6,188 bases of DNA from an uncultured Ruminococcus sp. (GTDB lineage Bacteria > Bacillota > Clostridia > Oscillospirales > Ruminococcaceae). The notes below the pieces were generated by a model. It was not told where the DNA came from. It was given only the letters and a program-made list of their open reading frames with translations, and did not search any database. The translations under genes and the position numbers were made by a program. Every line of letters starts with the position of its first letter. The stretch's first letter is position 1. The stretch is from contig CAJKFZ010000156.1 of assembly GCA_905199285.1 (NCBI GenBank), positions 1-6,188 on the forward strand. The letters run 5' to 3'. Positions 1-5,771 of the stretch are shown here, piece after piece.

Positions 1-2
1 AT

Positions 3-62
3 CAACCAGAAGAACCCCAAAATTTACATAATTTTTTAAAAGAAAAGAGGCATACAAAATGA
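3..62 (+). CDS. C-terminal end of an upstream gene (partial, unknown product)
   Basis: The frame beginning at base 3 stays open for 19 codons and ends in TGA at 60-62. That stop overlaps the ATG of the next gene as ATGA, the classic arrangement for translational coupling. The visible tail is hydrophilic and charged (Pro-Glu-Glu-Pro near the edge, ending in KEKRHTK), with no domain to recognise. The ribosome binding site of the next gene (AGAGG, 46-50) lies inside it. The two other forward frames stop at 29-31 and 37-39 without any such relation to the next gene, so this frame is the best candidate. It is too short for any functional call; that it is a real gene end is inferred from the overlap. 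Confidence 0.5.
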   Translation, partial: QPEEPQNLHNFLKEKRHTK

Positions 63-532
63 ACATAACAGAAAATTGTAAACTTGAAATGGAGAATGTT
101 ATTTCATTTCGAGGAAAGGTAACACAGCAGCAAATGTCACAGATAGTAAAAGAAATGGAACAGATTATAAGTGAAAATTCGGCTGAGAAAAAAGGTTTTT
201 CAGCAACTGCAACCTTTGCTATTGAAAATAATGGTTCACAGCCAATTATGGATATTGAGATTCTTATTCCACTGAATAAGGAAATTCATGTGCCCTCTGA
301 TTATAAATTCAAGCCAATATTTAGGCTGAATAACGCTGTTAAGATAAGACATCAGGGTAATCCTGCGATGCTTCAGAATAGTGCGAATGAACTTATGAAG
401 TACATATCTGATCACCAGCTCACACCAATAACAACCGGTTATAATGTTACCGTTCAGGAGCCCACTAATCAAAATGATGTTGACAGTTTAATTGTTGATA
501 TGTATGTTGATGTCAGTGATAACATTTTATAA
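59..532 (+). CDS. DUF5085/GyrI-like cytosolic protein
   Basis: This is a 157-residue protein with no signal peptide or membrane segment. The ATG at 59 has AGAGG eight bases upstream and overlaps the previous stop. The pattern is a duplicated beta-alpha-beta unit. A first strand (ENVISFRGKV, about residues 12-21) is followed by a helix. Then comes a strand ending in IPLN (about 70-73), the segment DYKFKPIFRLNNAVKIRHQG and another helix, and a last strand near the C-terminus (IVDMYVDV). This resembles the effector-binding (GyrI-like/SOUL) fold and, more specifically, DUF5085 proteins of Firmicutes, recognised from memory of the IPLN-to-RH region. Family members have no established biochemical role. 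Some are thought to sit beside type VII-secreted LXG toxins, which would make the coupled upstream gene the natural partner. I see no clear link to the bacteriocin genes, from which it is separated by a gap and the lipoprotein gene. The family call is moderate; that the ORF is real is close to certain. Confidence 0.6.
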   Translation: MNITENCKLEMENVISFRGKVTQQQMSQIVKEMEQIISENSAEKKGFSATATFAIENNGSQPIMDIEILIPLNKEIHVPSDYKFKPIFRLNNAVKIRHQGNPAMLQNSANELMKYISDHQLTPITTGYNVTVQEPTNQNDVDSLIVDMYVDVSDNIL

Positions 533-553
533 ACATCTGAATTATAAAGTAAA

Positions 554-563
554 TCACATGTGA
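554..563. promoter_or_regulatory. Perfect 10-bp palindrome TCACATGTGA (possible operator)
   Basis: In the 116-bp gap between the DUF5085-like gene and the lipoprotein gene there is a perfect palindrome, TCACATGTGA. It is followed by a weak stem (CACAA at 582-586 with TTGTG at 590-594, three-base loop). The palindrome could be a dimeric repressor site, but no convincing sigma-A promoter is visible next to it. A 10-bp palindrome can arise by chance, so confidence is low. Confidence 0.18.
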
Positions 564-648
564 ATAATCAAGACAATGCTTCACAATCTTTGTGTCGTTT
601 TGCCTTAAAAGTTGGAAATTTTACTATTGATAGAAAGGTATAAGTAAA

Positions 649-1752
649 ATGAACAAAAATCAGGTAATAGTAGCGATAACTGCCGCAATGATGTCACTTT
701 CTTTTGTTGCATGCAGTGATAAGAGCAACGACCCATCATCAAGAGAATCCTCTTCGGAAACCAATATATCAGAATCCACAAACGCTACAGGATCAACTGA
801 AGAATCTGCTGAAGTTACAAAAGTAAATGAGGAAAATGATTCTGATAATTCAGTAAATCCATATGGCGAAACTGCTGATATCAATGACTTCATTGATACA
901 ACAGATATCGTCCCACCTCTTTGGAAGGTCACAGATCCTGACAGCGGTAATTCAATTTATCTTTTAGGAACGATTCATATGCTTCCCAAAGATGTTTCAG
1001 ATTATCCGTCGGATTTAATGGATATTTATAATGGCTGCGATTCGATTGCTGTCGAGTATGATATTACTGCTCTTTCAACTGATGTCAATGCTCAAATGGA
1101 ATATCTGAACGGTATGATTTACAAAGATGGTTCAACTATTAAAGAGCACATATCTGTGGAAACATACAATAAAGCAAAGGAATATTTTGATAGTATAGGA
1201 GCTTATTCTGAAATGCTGGATCAGTATACCGCAGGTTATTGGATAAATCAGCTTCAAACAGTGATGCTTCTTCGTCTTGAAAATATGAATCTTTCTGGTA
1301 CAGATACATATTTCATTTCAAAAGCCAAGGAAGATGGTAAGGAAATAATAAATATTGAGGAACTTTCAATGCAGACAGAAGCTCTTAATGCTTATTCAGA
1401 TGATTACGCAGATTTTAATATCAGTGAAATGATAGATAATATTAACGATATAAACGATTTTGCTGAATCATACAGTGAGCTTTATAATATGTGGGCAAAA
1501 GGCAGCGGAGATATTCCCATAGATATGGAAACAGATCTTGAGGAGCTCCCTGATGACCTTAAAGATGATTATGAAGCATATGTTAATATTATTCTTGACG
1601 ACCGTAATCAGTATATGGCTGAAAAGGCATCTTCATATATCAAAGAAGATAAGAATTGTTTGTTTATGGTAGGAACGGCTCACTATTCTGGTACTACCGG
1701 CGTAGATGATCTTCTCGAAAAAATGGGCTATGCTGTTGAGAAACTCTCTTAA
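649..1752 (+). CDS. TraB/PrgY/GumN-family surface lipoprotein
   Basis: This 367-residue protein starts at an ATG with AGAAAGG (632-638) ten bases upstream. Residues 1-21 form a signal peptide ending SFVA before Cys22. The lipobox is slightly off consensus (Phe at -3), but lipid anchoring on the outer face of the membrane is likely. Residues 23 to about 85 are a Ser/Thr/Glu/Asn-rich flexible linker. The TraB/GumN domain follows. It has LLGTIHMLP with His110, VEYD with Glu136, an IEELSMQ segment (236-242), DDRNQYMA with Arg319 and Met323, and near the C-terminus VGTAHYSG with His345. These are the paired GxxH motifs and the Glu and Arg residues that define the Tiki/TraB superfamily. Characterised relatives include the Tiki metalloproteases, which cleave Wnt, and enterococcal PrgY/TraB, which lower the activity of a self-made peptide pheromone. 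The substrate here is unknown. It lies 120 bp upstream of two peptide genes, so a role in handling peptides at the surface is possible. Many Clostridia carry such lipoproteins with no bacteriocin nearby, so the association may be accidental. Confidence 0.85.
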   Translation: MNKNQVIVAITAAMMSLSFVACSDKSNDPSSRESSSETNISESTNATGSTEESAEVTKVNEENDSDNSVNPYGETADINDFIDTTDIVPPLWKVTDPDSGNSIYLLGTIHMLPKDVSDYPSDLMDIYNGCDSIAVEYDITALSTDVNAQMEYLNGMIYKDGSTIKEHISVETYNKAKEYFDSIGAYSEMLDQYTAGYWINQLQTVMLLRLENMNLSGTDTYFISKAKEDGKEIINIEELSMQTEALNAYSDDYADFNISEMIDNINDINDFAESYSELYNMWAKGSGDIPIDMETDLEELPDDLKDDYEAYVNIILDDRNQYMAEKASSYIKEDKNCLFMVGTAHYSGTTGVDDLLEKMGYAVEKLS

Positions 1753-1760
1753 ATAAGACG

Positions 1761-1863
1761 CTATAGTATAATAGTGAAAACTAACTAAGCTATCTTAGCT
1801 GTGAAATTATAGTGCGCAATATAATGAAATAGCTCTGATATAAATATATTAAAATCAAGGAGG
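1761..1863 (+). promoter_or_regulatory. Probable promoter/leader region of the bacteriocin genes
   Basis: The 120 bp between the lipoprotein stop and the first bacteriocin gene contain two perfect TATAAT hexamers (1767-1772 and 1820-1825). Neither has a good -35 box at 16-18 bases, so dependence on an activator is possible. Between them lies a small stem, AGCTA (1788-1792) with TAGCT (1796-1800). A second TAGCT at 1830-1834 could pair with the same left arm. GTGAAA occurs twice (1775-1780 and 1801-1806). The region ends in a strong ribosome binding site, AAGGAGG. Transcription starting here is inferred; the exact promoter is not resolved. Confidence 0.4.
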
Positions 1864-1872
1864 TACATAACA

Positions 1873-2109
1873 ATGGAAATGGTTATGTCAAACGGTTTTG
1901 CAGAGCTTTCTGCAAATGAAATGGAAGAAATTGAAGGCGGTGGCTGGAAAACAGCTATTCTTGGAGCGGTAGCCGGTGCTTGTACAGGATTTCTCGCTGG
2001 TGGTAAAGCAGGGGCACTTACTCCTGCATGTGGTCCTTATGCGTTTCCTGTGTGTCTTATAGGCGGAACCATAGGTGGAGCTTGCACAGGATTTGTTGAT
2101 GGTTGGTAA
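1873..2109 (+). CDS. Double-glycine class II bacteriocin precursor, four cysteines
   Basis: This is a 78-residue precursor. The ATG at 1873 sits nine bases after AGGAGG (1858-1863), the best ribosome binding site in the window. The leader is residues 1-23: ELSANEMEEIEGG at 11-23 matches the canonical ELSxxEhxxIxGG signal cut by C39 peptidase domains. The predicted mature peptide is 55 residues, starting Gly24-Trp25-Lys26 and ending in Trp78. It is hydrophobic and glycine-rich, with several GxxxG motifs (31-35, 35-39, 39-43, 65-69, 69-73), the helix-helix packing motif of two-peptide bacteriocins. Cysteines are at 37, 53, 61 and 71. The segment GACTGF occurs twice (35-40 and 69-74), around a central Pro/Gly-containing loop that carries the other two cysteines. 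I infer two disulfides and a helical hairpin. A second, related precursor follows after 20 bp. It was probably made for export by the C39 ABC transporter downstream. Product type is confident; a specific bacteriocin name cannot be given. Confidence 0.88.
   Translation: MEMVMSNGFAELSANEMEEIEGGGWKTAILGAVAGACTGFLAGGKAGALTPACGPYAFPVCLIGGTIGGACTGFVDGW
1975..2094 (+). repeat. Internal imperfect repeat encoding GACTGF twice (1975-1992 and 2077-2094)
   Basis: Two 18-base segments inside the first bacteriocin gene differ at only two third-codon positions (16 of 18 identical) and both encode Gly-Ala-Cys-Thr-Gly-Phe. The copies are 102 bases apart in the same frame. This could be a remnant of internal duplication or convergence on a helix-packing motif; the DNA-level similarity leans toward duplication. 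Confidence 0.6.
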
Positions 2110-2129
2110 TAATTGGAAAGGATGAAAAA

Positions 2130-2348
2130 ATGAATATTAATATGACTAATTTTGTAGAGCTTTCAGAGACAGATCTTATTATGATTGATGCTGATGGTTT
2201 AGGTTTATGTATTGTGGGTGCTATCGGTGGGGCTTTGACTGGTGCTATTGCAGGTGCTCTTGCTACACCTGGTTGTGTTCCCGCAGGTGCTATTATTGGT
2301 GACATTGGCGGTGGTATAACAGGCGGAATTGTAGGGTGGAAAAAATAA
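2130..2348 (+). CDS. Second GxxxG bacteriocin precursor with atypical leader site
   Basis: This is a 72-residue peptide. I chose the ATG at 2130 because AAAGGA (2117-2122) lies seven bases upstream. An in-frame ATG at 2103 overlaps the previous gene and has no ribosome binding site. The leader aligns with that of the first precursor: FVELSETDLIMID (8-20) matches FAELSANEMEEIE. The expected Gly-Gly is instead Ala21-Asp22, followed by Gly23. Cleavage may occur after Gly23, one residue later than expected, or may be inefficient. The remainder (about 49 residues) is strongly hydrophobic with many overlapping GxxxG motifs (30-34, 34-38, 38-42, 57-61, 61-65, 62-66, 65-69), two cysteines (27 and 49) and a cationic end, Trp70-Lys71-Lys72. 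Size, spacing and composition suit the partner of the first peptide in a class IIb two-component bacteriocin. The pairing is inferred from adjacency. Confidence 0.8.
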   Translation: MNINMTNFVELSETDLIMIDADGLGLCIVGAIGGALTGAIAGALATPGCVPAGAIIGDIGGGITGGIVGWKK

Positions 2349-2368
2349 ATTTTTGCCCAAAATATAAT

Positions 2369-2399
2369 GCGATAATTGATAACATTTAATTATTGCTTT
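2369..2399 (+). terminator. AT-rich hairpin after the bacteriocin pair
   Basis: GCGATAATT (2369-2377) pairs with AATTATTGC (2388-2396): nine base pairs including one G-U wobble. Two more pairs (G2378-U2387, A2379-U2386) can extend inward. Only three T's follow, so termination is probably weak. It lies 20 bases after the second precursor stop, where a partial terminator or an mRNA-stabilising hairpin would raise precursor levels relative to downstream genes. Confidence 0.4.
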
Positions 2400-2414
2400 G
2401 TAATGAATTGAACG

Positions 2415-2463
2415 AAGTATGAGATAGTCGACGTGCCATTTCATACTATCTTTCATACTTTTC
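2415..2463 (+). terminator. Bulged hairpin with T-run, probable intrinsic terminator/attenuator
   Basis: AAGTATGA plus GATAGT (2415-2428) pair with ACTATC (2445-2450) and TCATACTT (2453-2460): 14 base pairs interrupted by a two-base bulge (2451-2452), around a 16-base loop. The right arm runs into further T's (TTCT). The stem is AT-rich, so strength is moderate. It separates the precursor pair from the small membrane protein and exporter genes. Confidence 0.45.
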
Positions 2464-2486
2464 TAATATTTGAAAGGATGATAATA

Positions 2487-2678
2487 ATGAAAAAAGATTT
2501 TAAAGAGTTTACTAATTCTATAACTGTGGCTATAATTGCAACTATTGGCTTTATTGCTTGTTTGATTTCGTTCATTCTTGCAATTATGAATCAAAAATAC
2601 ATAATTGCTGTTCTTTTTCTTTTGTCTTCGCTTTATTGTTTGAAACATGCTATAATATATATAAAACATAAGAAATGA
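2487..2678 (+). CDS. Small two-helix membrane protein, candidate immunity protein
   Basis: This is a 63-residue protein. The ATG at 2487 has AAAGG (2473-2477) nine bases upstream. An earlier in-frame ATG at 2478 abuts that site, and one at 2433 would run through the upstream hairpin. A basic/acidic start (MKKDFKEF) is followed by two hydrophobic segments, about residues 12-34 and 38-59, joined by a tight NQK turn, and it ends in a basic KHKK tail. The shape suggests a helical hairpin with both ends in the cytoplasm. No known family is recognised. Small proteins with two to four membrane helices next to class II bacteriocin genes are commonly dedicated immunity proteins, and that is the most likely role. 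Alternatives are an accessory transport protein or an unrelated small membrane protein. It ends 19 bp before the transporter, and an extended -10 element is embedded in its 3' end. Confidence 0.6.
   Translation: MKKDFKEFTNSITVAIIATIGFIACLISFILAIMNQKYIIAVLFLLSSLYCLKHAIIYIKHKK
2648..2656 (+). promoter_or_regulatory. Extended -10 promoter element inside the small membrane protein gene
   Basis: TGCTATAAT is a perfect TGnTATAAT extended -10, which can work without a good -35 box; none is visible. A transcript would start near 2663, giving a leader of roughly 35 bases before the transporter start at 2698. It lies within codons for His-Ala-Ile-Ile, so coincidence in AT-rich coding sequence is quite possible. 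Confidence 0.3.
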
Positions 2679-3864
2679 AAGTTCTAATCATAAAATTATG
2701 GTGAAAAAAATGAAATACTACTGCGTAAAACAACACGACATAACCGACTGCGGAGCAGCCTGCCTTGCAACAATATCAAAGCAATACGGACTGAATCTTT
2801 CAATATCGAAAATCAGGGAAGTTGCCGGAACAGACAAGCAAGGCACTAATGCCTATAGAATGATAAAGGCTGCCGAGCAGCTTGGCTTTTCTGCTAAGGG
2901 AGTCAAAGGCAATCAAGATGCTTTTTTTACCGAATTTCCGCTTCCTGCGATAGCTCATGTAGTAGTAGACGGAAGTCTGCTCCACTATGTAGTGATACAT
3001 AAAATAACAAAAAAACAAATAATAATTGCCGATCCGGGAAAAGGCATTGTAAAATATACTCCCGAAGAATTTTTCAAGATTTGGACAGGTGTTCTTATAT
3101 TACTTGTTCCTACATCAAGATTTCAAAAAGGAAATGAAAATAAAGGAGTTCTTTCAAGATTTTTTAGTCTTATGTTTCCGCAAAAAAGACTTCTAATCAA
3201 TATTTTTCTTTCCTCTCTTATTATAACGGTATTTGGAATATTGACTTCTTTTTATTTCCGATTTATCATGGACGATATCGTCCCTAATTCAACAAGAAAA
3301 AACCTGATAACTCTTTCGATAAGGGTTATCGTTCTATATATATTCAAAGCAATACTTGAAGCATTCAGAAATCACCTTATGCTCTATCTTAGTCAAAAGC
3401 TTGATATGCCATTGATTCTTGGATATTATCAGCACGTTCTTGGTTTATCGATGAACTTTTTCGGAACAAGAAAAGTCGGAGAAATTGTATCAAGATTTAT
3501 GGACGCTTCAAAAATTCGTGATGCCATTTCCAGTGCAACACTTTCTATTATGATAGATACACTTATGGCTTTGATAGGCGGTATCGTGCTGTTTACACAA
3601 AACCATTTATTGTTCGGAATCGCAGTTGTTGTAGTTGCATTATATGGAGTGATTGTATTTGCATTTAACAAACCCGTTAAGAAGATAAATGAAAAGCAGA
3701 TGGAGGATAATTCACAAGTTACATCATATCTTGTTGAAACTCTGAATAGAATTGAAACAGTAAAAGCTTTTCATGCTGAAGATAAAGCTCAAGCTAAAAC
3801 GGATAAGCTTTTTGTTAAGCTTTTGAAAAGTGTTTTCAAGGGTGGAATGATCACAAACGCTCAA

Positions 3865-3867
3865 TAG
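3865..3867 (+). other. In-frame TAG splitting the ABC transporter
   Basis: The codon lies between CAA (Gln) and ACA (Thr) in the same frame as the conserved sequence on both sides, so a single base change from CAG, GAG or AAG would explain it. No intact gene in the window ends in TAG (all use TAA or TGA), so readthrough or recoding cannot be excluded from this window alone. The TAA lesion in the next gene favours simple decay or error. Confidence 0.8.
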
Positions 3868-4895
3868 ACACTGACAGGAGCAATTGCCACAATCGGCGGT
3901 ACTGTTATTCTTTGGGTAGGTGTGGTCAGCGTCCTTAACGGTAATATGACTTTGGGAAGTTTGCTAACATTTAATGCTCTTTTGGCATATTTTCTTGATC
4001 CAATAAAGAATCTTATCAATCTTCAGCCTACCATGCAAACGGCAATCGTAGCAGCTGAACGTTTAAGTGAGATTCTCGATTTAGAACTTGAAAAAGTTGC
4101 AGATGAAAATAGAAAACTTTCGCCTCAATCACTGAATTATCCCATAAGAATAGAAAATCTTGATTTCAGATACGGAACAAGAAAACTTGTACTTGAAAAT
4201 ATAAATATGACAATTGGCACAGGAGAAAAGATTGCCCTTGTCGGGGAAAGCGGTTCAGGTAAAACAACTTTATCCAAATTGTTGATGAATTTTTATCCTT
4301 GGGAAAAGGGAGAAATTTTCATTGGAGATTATAATATCAAGGATATTAATCTTGAATCATTACGTAACAGAATAGCGTATATTTCGCAAGACATTTTTCT
4401 TTTTAGCGGAACTATAAGAGAAAATCTGGAACTTGGAAATGAAGATGCAACACTTGAGGATATAATCGAAGCTTGCAAGCTTAGCAAGGCAGATGAGTTT
4501 ATCAATAAGCTTCCATTAAGATATGAAACGATGCTCGAAGAAAATGGTGCAAATCTTTCAGGTGGTCAAAAACAGAGACTTGCAATCGCAAGAGCATTAT
4601 TGAAAAAACCGGATATATTAATCATGGACGAAGCTACGAGTAACCTCGATTCCATAACTGAAAAGGTTATTGAAAAAACGATTAATAATCTTTCAAAGGA
4701 TATTACTACAATTATTATTGCTCACAGACTTAGTACAATAATGCGTTGTGACAAGATTTTTGTAATGGAACAGGGAAAATTTATCGAACAAGGAACTCAT
4801 AATCAGCTCATACAGAAAAAAGGCAGATATTATAATCTTTGGAAAGATCAGCTTCCTGATAATATTGAAGCAATTCCTGATGATAAGATTCAACC

Positions 4896-4968
4896 GGAGG
4901 AATCTATGCAGACTTTATGCCCCCGGTTATCCTATTTTTATGAATCCAATGATGTAAGGAGTGATTGA
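4896..4968 (+). other. Strong internal ribosome binding site and ATG at the 3' end of the transporter
   Basis: GGAGG (4896-4900) lies five bases before an in-frame ATG (4906-4908), which would give a 20-residue peptide ending at the transporter stop. The same site sits in the left arm of an inverted repeat, AACCGG (4892-4897) with CCGGTT (4923-4928). The last 36 or so residues are beyond the usual end of the ATPase domain. The peptide has no recognisable family, so this is an observation about the sequence and not a gene call. Confidence 0.25.
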
Positions 4969-4972
4969 TTTG
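4956..4972 (+). promoter_or_regulatory. Ribosome binding site that fixes a TTG start for the HlyD-like gene
   Basis: AAGGAG (4956-4961) is followed after eight bases by TTG at 4970-4972, in frame with the HlyD-like protein. The upstream GTG at 4961 overlaps the binding site itself and cannot use it. With the TTG start, one base separates the transporter TGA (4966-4968) from the start, a spacing typical of coupled translation. Confidence 0.65.
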
Positions 4973-5539
4973 AAAGGAATCGTGCTTGATATAAAAGATA
5001 TCACAGACAGCCGAGAGGTTATGGAAAGTAAAGAATCACCTAAAATAAGATGGTTTATTTACATACTTCTTATTGTTATTGCTGTTGCAATCGTATTTGC
5101 ATGTTTTTTTGAAGTTGATGAGTACACCAAAGTAAACGGAGAAATTAAAACACTTGATGCATCAAGTTCAGTAATCTCTTCATCAAACTGTAAGCTTAAG
5201 GAAATATGTGTAAGCGAAGGACAAACTGTCAAAGAAGGTGATGTGCTTTTTATTCTTGATGCAGATTATGCCAAAGAGCAAAAAGAAATATTAGAAAGCA
5301 AGTTAAGCGGATATCAATCTGATCTTGCCAATACAGAACTTCTAAAGGAATGTATTGAGAAAAATGAAAATCTTTTTAAAAATAATGAAGCTGATTCAAA
5401 GTATTTCTATAGATACGAACAATATAAAAACGAAGTTTTATTATCGGCACAAGAAATAGGTAAATCTCAGCTTAGCAGCAATTTAACTAATGAAGAAAAG
5501 CAAAACAATCTTGATGCTGCAAAAAGAAGTATTGCAGAT

Positions 5540-5548
5540 AAAAAATGA
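5540..5548 (+). other. Frameshift at an A6 run in the HlyD-like gene
   Basis: The sequence reads GAT AAA AAA TGA in the first frame and continues as AAA AAT GAA CTT in the frame one base further on. Five A's would give Asp-Lys-Asn-Glu and eight would give Asp-Lys-Lys-Asn-Glu, both restoring the coiled coil. Homopolymer slippage in the genome or in sequencing is the simplest cause. Confidence 0.75.
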
Positions 5549-5771
5549 ACTTACAGAATATCAGCTACTACTGAAATGTGTGAAAAATGATTGTGAATAT
5601 ACTGGAAATAATAACGTTGTTAGCGCAAGTTACGCAGAATATGATACAAGCTATAGAAAATCTGCCTTGCTTAGAGATCAATATCAATCAACATACGAAA
5701 CTATAGAAGCCCAGTATAACGAACAATCTGCACAAGAAAAAATAACATCACCTCAAGTAGAAACTGCGAAG

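Larger units (their letters stand above)
2698..4968 (+). pseudogene. C39-peptidase bacteriocin ABC transporter (PCAT), interrupted by TAG
   Basis: One reading frame of about 756 codons encodes a peptidase-containing ABC transporter, which cuts double-glycine leaders and exports the peptides across the membrane. The N-terminal C39 domain has Gln12, catalytic Cys18 in the DCG motif, His96 (LLHYVVIH) and Asp112 (ADPGKG). The membrane domain runs from about residue 155 to 440. The nucleotide-binding domain has Walker A GESGSGKT (516-523), signature LSGGQ (620-624), Walker B ILIMDEAT (Asp644, Glu645) and the H-loop His676. Codon 390 is TAG (3865-3867), inside the membrane domain just after ITNAQ, and the frame continues with TLTGAIATIGG as the family expects. 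As written, translation gives a 389-residue fragment without ATPase. The next in-frame ATG (3946) could at best start the 3' part. The start at 2698 lacks a clear ribosome binding site. An in-frame ATG at 2710 is equally plausible and gives the usual short lead (MKYYCVKQHD) before the catalytic Cys. A nonsense mutation or sequencing error is likely. Confidence 0.85.

Noticed and set aside
600..627. Possible promoter TTGCCT-16-TACTAT before the lipoprotein gene
   Set aside because: Both boxes match only four of six bases, and transcription would start inside the ribosome binding site at 632-638, leaving almost no leader.
2103..2129. Earlier ATG (2103) for the second bacteriocin precursor
   Set aside because: It overlaps the first precursor, has no ribosome binding site, and adds nine residues before a leader that starts naturally at 2130 after AAAGGA.
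2363..2368. TATAAT after the second precursor as a promoter for the downstream genes
   Set aside because: No -35 box at a usable distance, no TG extension, and it is immediately followed by hairpins that would block the transcript.
2433..2486. Longer N-terminus (from 2433) for the small membrane protein
   Set aside because: The extra codons run through the loop and right arm of the hairpin and no ribosome binding site precedes 2433; AAAGG at 2473 points to 2487.
236..3671. Open frames of 66-90 codons on the minus strand (for example 236-472, 660-932, 2057-2305, 2205-2456, 3429-3671)
   Set aside because: Each lies antisense to a well-supported plus-strand gene, none has a convincing ribosome binding site or family resemblance, and their compositions mirror the genes opposite them.
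3946..4968. Split transporter deliberately encoded as two proteins (peptidase-membrane part and ATPase part)
   Set aside because: The break falls within the membrane domain, not between domains. The frame is unchanged across the TAG and no ribosome binding site introduces the second part.
4961..4969. GTG at 4961 as start of the HlyD-like gene
   Set aside because: The GTG overlaps the AAGGAG motif itself; the TTG at 4970 has correct spacing to it.
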